NCBI GenBank assembly: GCA_942493245.1
Contig: OW818685.1
Location: forward strand, 2,728,001-2,792,000
Length of the DNA: 64,000 bases
Direction of reading: 5' to 3'
Origin: DAOPYU01 sp942493245
GTDB taxonomy: Bacteria; Sumerlaeota; Sumerlaeia; UBA8349
Below the pieces are notes generated by a model, which had not been told where the DNA came from, ran no database searches, and saw only the letters and a list, made by a program, of their open reading frames with translations. The position numbers were made by a program, and so were the translations under genes. Of this stretch, positions 45,918 to 55,400 are shown in pieces. The first letter of the stretch is position 1; every line of letters begins with the position of its first letter.

Positions 45918-46970
45918 ATGGTTCCAGTCCCCTTGAATCCCCCCAATCCGGTTATCTCCCCAGAGACACCCGGCTACTCCCTGCCCCCCCCTCCTCCCCT
46001 CCTGGAGATTCAGGATCTGCGCGTCTATTTCCACCTGCGCGACGGGGTGGCGCGCGCCGTGGATGGCGTCTCCTATTCGCTCGACCGGAGCCGGACCCTC
46101 GGGGTGGTCGGCGAATCTGGCTGTGGGAAAAGCGTGGCCGCACTGGCAATCCTGGGACTGGTACCCACTCCGCCGGGCCGCATTGAATCGGGGCGGGTTC
46201 TCTTCAAGGGCGTCAATCTCCTCGACCTGGACGAGGCCGCCCTCCTCGAGTACCGGGGACGGCAGATCGGCATGATTTTTCAGGAACCCATGACCGCCCT
46301 GAACCCGCTTTACTCCGTCGGGGACCAGGTAGCCGAGGCGTTCCGGCTCCACCAGAAGATTTCCAGACGCGAGGCCTGGATTGAAGCGGTGGGAATGCTC
46401 GAAAAGGTCCAGATCCCCGCGCCCGCCCAACGCGCCCGCGACTATCCCCACCAGTTGAGTGGCGGCATGCGCCAACGGGTCCTGATCGCCCTGGCGCTGG
46501 CCTGCAACCCCGATCTGGTGATCGCCGACGAACCCACCACGGCCCTGGACGTCACCATTCAGGCCCAGATCCTCGCCCTGATGCGCGATTTGCAGGAAAA
46601 CACCGGCACCGCTCTCCAACTCATCACCCACGACCTGGGGGTGGTGGCCCAGATCGCCCACGACGTCGTGGTCCTGTACGCCGGGCAGGTGGTCGAGTCC
46701 GCCCCGGTCGAAACGCTTTTTCAACACCCACTCCACCCCTACACCCAGGGCCTCCTGCGTTCGATCCCCCGGATAGGGGGACATCTCCGCAGTCAACGCC
46801 TCTCTCCCATCGAGGGCAACGTCCCCAGCCCCCTCGACTGGCCCACCGGGTGCCGTTTCCACCCCCGCTGTCCCCACGCCCGCGAGCGGTGCCGACACGA
46901 AATCCCTCAATTGGACACCCCGGAACCGGACCACAGCGTCCGGTGTCCCTTTGCCTCCGAGTGGATTTGA
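45918..46970 (+). CDS. oligopeptide/dipeptide ABC transporter ATP-binding protein (DppD/OppD-type)
   Basis: The 350-aa protein has Walker A GESGCGKSV, Q-loop region FQEPMTALNP, signature LSGGMRQR, Walker B LVIADEPTTALD and the His switch (LITHDLGVV). The C-terminal oligo_HPY region carries four cysteines (CRFHPRCPHARERCRHE ... CPF) as in DppD/OppD. A Pro-rich N-terminal extension of about 28 residues precedes the core. It is divergent from the Yej-like genes and is their probable ATPase. E. coli YejF has two fused ATPase domains; here there is one, and no second ATPase gene is in the window. The ribosome binding site is inside an inverted repeat. Confidence 0.92.
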   Translation: MVPVPLNPPNPVISPETPGYSLPPPPPLLEIQDLRVYFHLRDGVARAVDGVSYSLDRSRTLGVVGESGCGKSVAALAILGLVPTPPGRIESGRVLFKGVNLLDLDEAALLEYRGRQIGMIFQEPMTALNPLYSVGDQVAEAFRLHQKISRREAWIEAVGMLEKVQIPAPAQRARDYPHQLSGGMRQRVLIALALACNPDLVIADEPTTALDVTIQAQILALMRDLQENTGTALQLITHDLGVVAQIAHDVVVLYAGQVVESAPVETLFQHPLHPYTQGLLRSIPRIGGHLRSQRLSPIEGNVPSPLDWPTGCRFHPRCPHARERCRHEIPQLDTPEPDHSVRCPFASEWI

Positions 46971-47001
46971 GACTCTCGAACAGACATTTTCAGAACACAG
47001 C

Positions 47002-47020
47002 CCTGACATTTATTGTCAGG
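47002..47020 (+). terminator. small hairpin after the ABC ATPase gene
   Basis: CCTGACA and TGTCAGG form a perfect 7-bp stem with a TTTAT loop, 31 bases past the ATPase stop codon. No T-run follows, so it may be a weak terminator or an RNA-stabilising end. Confidence 0.4.
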
Positions 47021-47186
47021 CCAACCAAGATCTCGACAAATCAGAACAAACAGGACACCCGACCTAACCCGATTAAAATCAGCACAACAGGATATTATTG
47101 AATTCTGGCTTCCAACTTGCATACCGACGGATATCCTCTCGAATTCATCGCCCCGAGAGATGCTTCGAGAAAAGAGGGACATCCAA

Positions 47187-48209
47187 ATGCCGAAAAACCT
47201 GAAAGAAGACAGATCAACCCACTCCGACAGAAGAATAATCCGTCAAGTTGGGGGCTTGTTGGTTTGTCTGGCGTGTTCCTTCTTCCTGACCAATTGTGCA
47301 TTCCTTGTTCTTGTGGAAAATGCCGTCGAAAGCGACGGTTATTCTCAACAACTCACCGAATATCGGAAAAGTTTTCAATCGGACGACACCCCATCCTCAA
47401 AGGATGCCCCGACTTCGGCCGATACGGAAAGTGAATCCCCGACCCAGAATGATCAACAATGGGACACAACCTGGAGCGTCCTCGCTTCGACCGGATATGT
47501 GGTGACAGTACCGGCAGACATCCCAAGATACTCCGTACTTTTTCTCAAAGATTGGTACCAGGAAAGAGGCCAGACAGCGAAATTTACGGAATATCGCCGG
47601 AGTCTTCTCCCTCGTAAAGCGGAATACACCGAGACAACCTGTACTTTTCAGGGAACCGTTCAAATCGCCTCTCAGGAATATCTGAGTTTTCACACAAAAG
47701 ACTTTGCCAACTGGGACAGGAATTCCGAGGGAATCACCTATCTTCTGCCCAGACAGGGCAACGGTCCTGCGCTTATCCAGACAGCGAATTCTCCTGTCCA
47801 GAAGAGACCGAACAAACCCGTTGGCATTGTTTTTGACCTCGATGAAAAGTTATCACAGACCAATCGGGAGTCTCAGCAGAAAGAAAAATCGGATTTCTAT
47901 CTCGTGCGATTGGAAACGGATACCAGGTTGTCTTCACGTACCCCGGACATCCTTTTGTATGTTTGTGCAACCCGGTCCGGAGAAGGGACTCGAATCACCC
48001 TCTTCACCCGAAACAAGACAAAATGGGACCTCTCCAAATCGTATGTTGTCGAGCAACCGATCCTGGACAATCTCTGCTGGACCGACACCAAGGCCGCCCT
48101 GTCATCCGCCGGATACCTGGTGACGGTAACCGAAGATACAGCCCTTCTAAGCGCTGGCCTTGCATTGTTGACAGCCGCCTATACCATTCTTCCCCCAGTC
48201 GCGGGTTGA
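47187..48209 (+). CDS. putative lipoprotein of unknown function, tandem paralog 1
   Basis: The 340-aa protein is unrecognised. Its start at 47187 is set by GAGGG 10 bases upstream and by similarity to the next gene. A charged N-terminus and a hydrophobic stretch end in FFLTNC, a lipobox-like site with an atypical Asn before Cys. A Ser/Thr/Asp-rich linker follows. Two bipartite motifs occur: LTEYRKS with ASTGYVVTVPADI in the first half, and FTEYRRS with SSAGYLVTVTEDTA at the end, suggesting internal duplication. The core (QEYLSFHTKDFANW, ITYLLPRQGNGPA) is about 60% identical to paralog 2. The base composition is AT-richer than the surroundings. No function can be assigned. Confidence 0.75.
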   Translation: MPKNLKEDRSTHSDRRIIRQVGGLLVCLACSFFLTNCAFLVLVENAVESDGYSQQLTEYRKSFQSDDTPSSKDAPTSADTESESPTQNDQQWDTTWSVLASTGYVVTVPADIPRYSVLFLKDWYQERGQTAKFTEYRRSLLPRKAEYTETTCTFQGTVQIASQEYLSFHTKDFANWDRNSEGITYLLPRQGNGPALIQTANSPVQKRPNKPVGIVFDLDEKLSQTNRESQQKEKSDFYLVRLETDTRLSSRTPDILLYVCATRSGEGTRITLFTRNKTKWDLSKSYVVEQPILDNLCWTDTKAALSSAGYLVTVTEDTALLSAGLALLTAAYTILPPVAG

Positions 48210-48268
48210 ATAAAGAGATTCAGAAACAGATACTACTCAAGAAATCTCATAGAAAGGAAGGCCGTAGA

Positions 48269-49327
48269 ATGCCGGAAACACGAGAAAAAAACAACGACCA
48301 TTGCGGAAGAGAAATGATCCGTCAGATCGGCCTTTTGTTGGGTTGTGCGATGTACACCCTGTTTCTATGCAATTGCGGAGTGATTTGCGTGATAGGAGAT
48401 GAACTAATAGCAAGCGACAGTTGTACAGCCAAACTTACAAAATGTCGAAAAAGCCTTCAATCCGACACCCATACTCTCTCCGAGGATAACTTGACTTCTG
48501 ATGGGACGATGAGCGAACAATCCACTCCCAATAGTACACCGTGGAATACAACATTAGGCGTTCTATCTTCTGCGGGATACTCGGTGACGGTACCCGCAGA
48601 CATCACTAAAGCCATTATATTCATCCCGTACTACGCAGCCCATGCTTCAGGATGGGAAATTGAGTCCGATCACCACACAGCCAGATTCACAGAATATCGA
48701 CGAAGTTTCAAACCCCTCAAAACAAAACATACGGAGAGTACCTGTGACTTCCAGGGAACGACAAAACTCGATTCTCAGGAGTATTTACGATATGACACAC
48801 AGGATTTTGCCAACTGGGAGAAAAATTCGAAGGGAATGACATACCTGCTCCCGACACAAGGGAATGGCCCCGCTTTCATTCATGAAACAAACTCCCTCAC
48901 CTCGAACAAATCGGACAAATACGCCGAAATAGTCTTTGATCTAGATGGAACAACACCGAAAAAGGCTTTAAAGACCCGGCAGGAAAAGAACAGACAATTC
49001 TACCTGGAAACATTGAGGAAGGGCGACAACAAGTATAAACCAGATTCCATTCTGTATGTCGATGCGACTCGGACAGGAGAAGGAACCCAAATCCACCTCT
49101 TTAAAAAAAATGGACCAGAGTGGGAAGTATCCGGACCCTATGTAGTCGAGCAACAAGTCAAGATCAAGCAACCCATCCATGACTGTTGGCTCGATACTTT
49201 GAGACTCCTGTCATCCGTCGGATACATTGTGACAGTAACGGAAGATACGGCAGATCTGGCCCTTTCGACAGTCGAGCTTGGGTACATTACGATCCTCTTA
49301 TGTATTCTTCCCCAGGTCGCGGGTTGA
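48269..49327 (+). CDS. putative lipoprotein of unknown function, tandem paralog 2
   Basis: The 352-aa protein is a paralog of the preceding gene and is likewise unrecognised. The ATG at 48269 follows AGGAAGG. The N-terminal hydrophobic segment ends LFLCNC, giving two candidate lipid-modified cysteines. Shared blocks include FTEYRRS, QEYLRYDTQDFANW, MTYLLPTQGNGPAF and SSVGYIVTVTEDTA; the first-half copy of the last motif is SSAGYSVTVPADI. Both proteins end in a hydrophobic stretch and PxVAG. The spacer before this gene resembles the spacer after it, so the duplication unit probably included the leader. AT-richer composition suggests horizontal acquisition. Confidence 0.75.
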   Translation: MPETREKNNDHCGREMIRQIGLLLGCAMYTLFLCNCGVICVIGDELIASDSCTAKLTKCRKSLQSDTHTLSEDNLTSDGTMSEQSTPNSTPWNTTLGVLSSAGYSVTVPADITKAIIFIPYYAAHASGWEIESDHHTARFTEYRRSFKPLKTKHTESTCDFQGTTKLDSQEYLRYDTQDFANWEKNSKGMTYLLPTQGNGPAFIHETNSLTSNKSDKYAEIVFDLDGTTPKKALKTRQEKNRQFYLETLRKGDNKYKPDSILYVDATRTGEGTQIHLFKKNGPEWEVSGPYVVEQQVKIKQPIHDCWLDTLRLLSSVGYIVTVTEDTADLALSTVELGYITILLCILPQVAG

Positions 49328-49387
49328 CAAGGCTTCTTCAGAAACAAATAATCCCCAATAGATCCCGAGAAAGGAAAACGAAACAAA

Positions 49388-50332
49388 ATGCAGGAAACTC
49401 CGAAAGAAAGAAAACTACGAAAATATGGCCGGCGGAGCGGGTGGGTTCTGTTCTTGCTGCTCGCCAGCGCCATCCTGTTTCAATCGTGCCTGATGGACAG
49501 GCGCATTCGGAAGGAGATTGCCGACTACCCGCGCGATCCCCTGACCGGCGTGATCGAGGGGACCGAGGCCGTCACCCTGCGGCCCGCCACACTCGAAGGC
49601 CCCACCTCGCGAACGGCCTGCCTGTTGATCCACGGATTTCTGAGCTCGCGCCAGGATTACAACGACCTGGGAGAAAAACTGGTCAAGGAAGGCATGACCG
49701 TGCGGCTCATGCGCCTCCCCGGCCACGGGACCACGGAACCGGACTTCGCCTACCAGCCCGACGGCGCGCTTTACCGCGCCGTGGAGACCGAGTACCGCCA
49801 GCTGCGCGCCGAATTCGACCGGGTTTACGTGGTGGGGTTCTCGATGGGCGGCACCCTTTCGACTCTGCTGTCCACCCGCGAGAAAGTGGACCGTCTGGCG
49901 CTCGTCGCCCCCTATTACCGGGTTTCGTACGAATGGTACTACATCCTGCCGGCTGAGGCCTGGAATCCGCTCGTTTCCTGGGCAGCCCCCTACCTGCCCC
50001 GTTCCGATGTTTTCGTCAAAATCAACGATCGCGAGCAGATCGGGAAGTTTTTCATGTACCGGACCCTGCCCACCTCGGGGGCGCGCCAGTTGCTCGCGCT
50101 TGGACGACACGTGCGCCAACCGGAAGTGCTCCAGAAGGTCACCTGTCCGGTTCTGATGGTCCACTCCCCCCACGACGGCGCCGCGAACCCGAAAGCGGCG
50201 GAAAAAGCCTTTAACACGTTCTCCTCAACTGATAAGCAACTCGTGTGGTTCAACAAGTCGGACCACATGCTGCTCTGGGACTACGACCGGGAAGAAGTGA
50301 AACAGACCCTCGTGGATTTTCTGAAGAAGTGA
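49388..50332 (+). CDS. alpha/beta hydrolase lipoprotein (monoacylglycerol lipase/carboxylesterase-like)
   Basis: The 314-aa protein has a charged N-terminus, a hydrophobic helix and a lipobox-like LFQSC, so it is probably membrane-anchored outside the cytoplasm. Catalytic features are LLIHGFLSS (oxyanion), VGFSMGGT (nucleophile Ser), the acid loop HSPHDGAANP and the catalytic His in KSDHMLLWD, as in Est30/monoacylglycerol lipase types. It follows the two paralogous lipoproteins by 60 bases, and its leader resembles theirs (AGAAAGGAAAACG, MQETPKERK versus MPETREKNN). The body returns to the high GC of the genome. A functional link to the paralogs is inferred from co-direction and the shared leader. 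Confidence 0.86.
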   Translation: MQETPKERKLRKYGRRSGWVLFLLLASAILFQSCLMDRRIRKEIADYPRDPLTGVIEGTEAVTLRPATLEGPTSRTACLLIHGFLSSRQDYNDLGEKLVKEGMTVRLMRLPGHGTTEPDFAYQPDGALYRAVETEYRQLRAEFDRVYVVGFSMGGTLSTLLSTREKVDRLALVAPYYRVSYEWYYILPAEAWNPLVSWAAPYLPRSDVFVKINDREQIGKFFMYRTLPTSGARQLLALGRHVRQPEVLQKVTCPVLMVHSPHDGAANPKAAEKAFNTFSSTDKQLVWFNKSDHMLLWDYDREEVKQTLVDFLKK

Positions 50333-50433
50333 GTACTGATACTCCGCCGCATTCAGAAGGACACGATCCGGACGGTATCCGGAAACAATCTTCTATCCCA
50401 TTTTGAGAATCCTTCGTGTGAGGAAACGAAACG

Positions 50434-50516
50434 AAAAAAAGCAGACAGGATAACGGGATTTACAGGATGTGGCGAAATTCGATTCGTCTCCTGTCGCTCC
50501 TGTTATCCTGTTTTTT
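50434..50516. terminator. bidirectional terminator formed by an inverted CAGGATAAC repeat
   Basis: CAGGATAACGGGA (50446-50458) pairs with TCCTGTTATCCTG (50498-50510) with one G:T. An A7 run lies outside the left arm and a T6 run outside the right arm, so a U-run follows the stem on either strand. It lies between the convergent lipase and usp genes. Confidence 0.65.
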
Positions 50517-50536
50517 CCAAAAAGACCCGGCGAGAA

Positions 50537-50977
50537 TCAATCTTTCCGGACGGGCACCACCAGCACCGGGCAATGCGCGTGGGCGACCAGGCTGTCGCGA
50601 ACGCTTCCGAGCAGCAGGTGGTGAAACAACCCGTGCTCGTGGGTTCCAAGCACGATCAGATCGGTTTCCAGACGGCGAGCTTCCGTCAGGATCTTCTCGG
50701 CCGTAATGCCCTGAATCAGGAGGGATTTGGCCTCGATCCCCTCCGCGGCAAAACGGTCGCGGATTTCGTGCAGTTCCCGACCATGCAAACGGATGTTCGC
50801 CGCCACGGTGTCGCGCACATACTGCGGCCCCGGCTCATAACCCACGAAATCCGGCTCCGGCTCCTCGACGTGAATCAGACACACTTCGGCCTGAAAAGCC
50901 TGAGCCAACTCGAGCGTGACCCGCACGACATCCTCGGTAACATCGCTGAAATCTATCGCCACAAGCATTCGTTTCAT
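50537..50977 (-). CDS. universal stress protein, UspA family
   Basis: The 146-aa protein starts MKRMLVAIDFSDVTEDVVR with the nucleotide-binding Asp, and ends with the ATP-binding motif GTHEHGLFHHLLLGSV followed by CPVLVVPV. It is therefore likely of the ATP-binding UspFG/MJ0577 type. The ATG at 50977 is preceded by GGAG 9 bases upstream. It is cytoplasmic and typically induced under starvation or stress. Confidence 0.92.
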   Translation of the reverse strand: MKRMLVAIDFSDVTEDVVRVTLELAQAFQAEVCLIHVEEPEPDFVGYEPGPQYVRDTVAANIRLHGRELHEIRDRFAAEGIEAKSLLIQGITAEKILTEARRLETDLIVLGTHEHGLFHHLLLGSVRDSLVAHAHCPVLVVPVRKD

Positions 50978-51146
50978 GGAGGAAATCTCCTTTCCACACG
51001 AAGTCACCGATGACTTCTTTCGATGAGGTATCCACCAGGAACGACCCCAACTCCCGCCCCTTTATACCGAGACGGTCCCTCGCAACCTGATGTCAATAGG
51101 TTACTATAGCACGAATGCAAAAGCGGATGCAAATACGGAACGCAGG

Positions 51147-52103
51147 CTACTCGCTCGATTGGGCGGTGAGACGCGCCTGGGCCAACCCGGCCAACCAGGC
51201 GCCCACCAGAACCGACACCCCACCGGCGATCTGAACCGTCGAGAGGCGGTCGTCATAGACCAGGGCCGATCCCACACAGGTGATGAAGGGTGTCAGGAGC
51301 ATCAAGGTGCTGGACACCACGGCCTTGATCTCACGCAGAGCGGCGTAAAGCGTGGTATGGGCGACCAGAATGTTGGCAAACGCCGTGAACACCATCCACC
51401 CGAGGGGTTTCAGGGGGGCTGTCCAGAGGTCGGAAGGTTGGCCCAAAGCCAGCATCAGGGCAATCATCACCAGACTGGTCATCCACGACACATGGGTGAA
51501 CGAAACAATCGGGGGGACATCGCGCACCAGCCGTTTGATCATCAGGGTATAGACAGCCATAAAGAATGCGTACCCCAGAGCGATCGCCACCCCGATCCAG
51601 AATGCCGTCTGGCTGACCTGCAACCGCGACAGAATCTCCGGATCCTGCCCGGCAATGACCGCCACCAGCCCTCCAAGTCCCAAAACCGCACCCGACAGAA
51701 ACCCCCAGGAACGAACAATCTGACGCTCGTCCGCGAAAAACAGAAACGAAAGGAGACAGACGAACAGAATGCTCATACGCATGACCAGACTGGCCACCGA
51801 CGGGTAGAGAAAGTAGAACATGGACGCATAACTGATCTGAAGCCCCACGTTGGGAAGGGCCACCAAACCGAGCTTGACCCACTGGGCGCGCGTCAGGCGA
51901 AACGACGTGTGGCGTTGGAACGGAACGGCGAAAAGCAGCATGAGCGCCGCGCAGGAATACCGGAAGGCGTTCTGGGTCCAGGGGTCGTAAAAATTTGTAA
52001 AGTACTTGATAAAAAGCGGCCCAACGCCCCACAGCACAACACTGAAAAAAAGAAGCGCCAAGGCTCTGGAGTGAAACGACGGGCGTGTGGCAGACGGATG
52101 CAT
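51147..52103 (-). CDS. EamA/DMT-family transporter (ten helices)
   Basis: The 318-aa protein consists of two EamA repeats of five helices each. Typical sequences are FFSVVLWGVGPLFIKYF in the first helix, LSGAVLGLGGLVAVIAG closing the first repeat, and IAGGVSVLVGAWLAGLAQ closing the second. DMT transporters move amino acids, nucleosides or other metabolites across the inner membrane. Substrate unknown. It begins at the ATG at 52103 and stands alone between a 140-base spacer and the hybrid kinase gene. Confidence 0.88.
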   Translation of the reverse strand: MHPSATRPSFHSRALALLFFSVVLWGVGPLFIKYFTNFYDPWTQNAFRYSCAALMLLFAVPFQRHTSFRLTRAQWVKLGLVALPNVGLQISYASMFYFLYPSVASLVMRMSILFVCLLSFLFFADERQIVRSWGFLSGAVLGLGGLVAVIAGQDPEILSRLQVSQTAFWIGVAIALGYAFFMAVYTLMIKRLVRDVPPIVSFTHVSWMTSLVMIALMLALGQPSDLWTAPLKPLGWMVFTAFANILVAHTTLYAALREIKAVVSSTLMLLTPFITCVGSALVYDDRLSTVQIAGGVSVLVGAWLAGLAQARLTAQSSE

Positions 52104-52466
52104 AACCTATAACCAATAGCCTGAACGGTAACAATGGCCGAGCAAGCGGGGAAAGATGAAACTCCGGTGGCCCATCAGAGGGAAACCCGAAAATCTCCGA
52201 AAAACAACGGCCCAGACGCCCGGATAACGGAACACCTCCTCCGTCAAACACAAGGCGTTCGTGCAGACTATCACGACTTTTCCTCCGTGTCAAAGAACCG
52301 CGCTCCTCGTTATCCTTTTTGTGACCTTCCTCTTATAGCCCCCGCAATCCCGCAGCTCACCCAACCGCATCCTTGCCGACAAGGCCAACGAGGCCTGAAG
52401 ACTCTGGCGCGTGAGACAAAGGGCCTTTTCCTGTCTTCTGAAGAGGCCAAGCAAAGGTCCCCCCCC
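52104..52466. other. intergenic region, no gene seen
   Basis: This 363-base region lies between the EamA gene start and the stop of the hybrid kinase, both on the minus strand. A weak hairpin (GGCCT/AGGCC, around 52420-52446) lies just past the kinase stop and may terminate its transcript. No conserved protein or RNA is recognisable. Confidence 0.45.
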
Positions 52467-55400
52467 TTAAAGCGCTATATTCAACCGCTCGGCCACATTG
52501 GTCAGGCACTGGAGCGCCCCTGCAAAGTCATACATCGAAAGGGCTTTCTCCAGTTCCGCATGCTCGTTGTCCGTGAGTGTCCCTCGCAGGTCGGCTCGAA
52601 CCGTTTCCATATAGTCAACGGCCTCGCTATCGTTTTCCCGGGCAAGGTCTGCCAAGCGCCGGACAATCGGGCCAATGTCGGACGGTACACTCTGCGCATC
52701 GCGACTCGGTTCAGGTTCCGGTGAGCCGGCAAGGAGGGCGGGCTTGAGATTTCCTATGAATTCAGACAGGGCGCTGGCGAAACGTTCGAGAGCGGCCTGT
52801 GTCTGTTCGGCAGGTTCATTGTGTTTGATGGCATGTTCGAGTTCCCCTGCGGCCAGTTGAACCGCCGTGGCGCCGATATTCCCCGAAACCCCCTTTGCCG
52901 TGTGAGCAAGAATTTCCGCACTCTGCCGGTCCCCTGCGCTCAGCGCCTGCGAAATCCGGTCGGGAGCATTCTCCTGCCCTTCCAGATATTTCCGCAAGAG
53001 ACTCAAGTAGAGTTTGCGATTGCCTCCAACCCGTTTGAGCGCAGCCGCCGTATCCAACCCCGGTATTTCCGGCAAGTCGGGGATTTTCTCCTCCGTGTGA
53101 GCGGGGGGGACGTCGAGTGGTTGTGTGCGTGAAGGGCTTGCGCCGGGGTTTACCTTGATCCATCGCAGGATTGTTTCGAACATCGCGTCGGGATCAATGG
53201 GTTTCGTGATGTGATCAATCATGCCTGCCTGTAAGGTGCGTTGACGCTCCTCGATCGTGGCGTGGGCGGTCATAGCGATGATGGGAAGATCCTTGAGCCG
53301 CACGTCGTCACGGATCTTTGCGGTGGCCTGATACCCGTCCAACTCCGGCATTTGCAGATCCATGAGCACCAGGTCGTAAGGCGGGGGAAAAGATCCCTGC
53401 TGCAGCTTCTCCACGGTTTCTCGTCCGTTGTTCGCAATATCAACGAAAGCGCCAACCCCTTCCAGCAGTTCCACGGCAATCTGCTGGTTGATCTCGTTGT
53501 CTTCGGCCAGCAGAATGCGCATGCCTGCCAGGATGGCTTCTTGTTGATCGGCCACAGCCCCCATCCCGGTCCCTTCGTCAGAAGCTGAGCGAAAAAGGGA
53601 GACCAGTGTGTCAACGAGCGTGGATTTTGTCACCGGCTTGAGAAGGAAACCATCCACATGGGACTTCTCGGCTTCCTCGCGCACCTCTTCCCGGCCAAAG
53701 GCGGTCACGATGACAATAGCGGGCTGTTGGGCGATCTGACTGTTCTGCCGAATGATCTGAGTGGCTTGCAGACCGTCCATTCCGGGCATTCGCCAATCCA
53801 TTAACACCAGATCGTAGGGGTCCGATTCTGCGTGTTGCACCACCGAGGCGACCGCTTCGGGACCGGAAGCGACGGCATCGACCCGGCGCGTAATTCCACT
53901 GAGGGTATCCACGAGAATCTCTCTGGCCGCAGAATTGTCATCCACCACCAGTACGGAAAGATCCTGCAGACGCTCAGGAACCCGATCCTTGGGACCTGTC
54001 GCAGAACCCACGCCAAGCCAGACGGTGAAGAGAAAGGTGGTTCCAGCGCCCGGTTCGCTTTCAAGCCAGATGCGCCCCCCCATCATCTCCACGAGACGCA
54101 TCGAGATCGTGAGACCCAGCCCGGTCCCCCCATGTTTCCGGGTCGTGGACATATCGGCCTGCATGAATGGCTGAAACAGTTTTGCGGCCTGTTCGCGAGT
54201 CATGCCTACACCCGTGTCTCTCACCGAGAACTTCAGGTTGACCTTGTCGCCCGTCTTCTTCAACAATTCCACCTGGAGCCGAATCTCCCCCCGCTCTGTG
54301 AACTTGACCGCATTGTTGACGAGGTTTGTGATGATTTGCCCCAGACGCAGTGGATCCCCCAGCAAGTTCTGGGGTACAGAACTCGGGGCATCCAGAAGGA
54401 ACTCCAAGCCTTTCTCTTGTGCCTTTTGCCCGGTCAAGGTCGTCACTGAGTTCATGACCTCGTCGAGAAGAAAGTCCGTCGTTTCGATGTCGAGTTTTCC
54501 GGCTTCGATCTTCGAGAAGTCCAGGATGTCATTGATAATGCCCAGAAGTGAGGTACCCGCGTTGTGGATCTTACTGACATAGTCTCGCTGCTTGTTATCG
54601 AGATCAGTCTTGAGGGCGAGGTACGAGAGGCCGATGATGGCGTTCATCGGGGTGCGAATCTCATGGCTCATGTTCGCGAGGAACATGGACTTCATCTGGG
54701 TGGCCTCTTCGGCTGTTTTCCGAGCTTGTAGCAGCGCTTCCTCCTGTTGCTTTCGAGCCGTGATATCGGAGAACAGCGCGAAGGAACCGATCTTGTTCTC
54801 TTTTTCGTCGAACAGAGGGGTCGCGTTGACCAGACACGGCACCAGATTTCCGTCCGGCTGACTCAATGCAATTTCGTAAGCCCCGGCTTCCCCCCGAGCG
54901 CGCAGCGCGATGTTTTCCTTGAAAATCCGCAAATTTTCCTCGTCCGTGAAGTCGAAGATGCTCTGTCCGACAATGTTTTCTCTCGATCGCCCCAGGATAC
55001 GGCACATGGAGTCGTTGACTTCGATGGTGGCCGTATTGTTGTCAATCAGCCAGAACCCCTCGTTACAGGTCTCGAGGATGCGGCGTATTTTGCGTTCACT
55101 GCTGGCCAGGGCTTGTTCGTTGCGTTTGCGTTCGGTGATATTGGCGAAACTGATGACCGCACCGAGAATCGCCCCGTCTTTGAAAATCGGCCTGACGCCA
55201 TACTCGACCGGAAACCCCGAGCCGTCCTTGCGCCAGAGAAACTCGTCGTCTATGCGGCTCACCATGCCGCGTTTGTAGGCGGCATACATGGGGCATTCCT
55301 CCTGCGGGTACTCGCTGCCGTCGGGACGATGCTGGTGAATGAGGCTGTGCGAGGGTTGGCCAATCATTTCTTCGGCAGAAAACCCGAGCAGATTGCAGGC

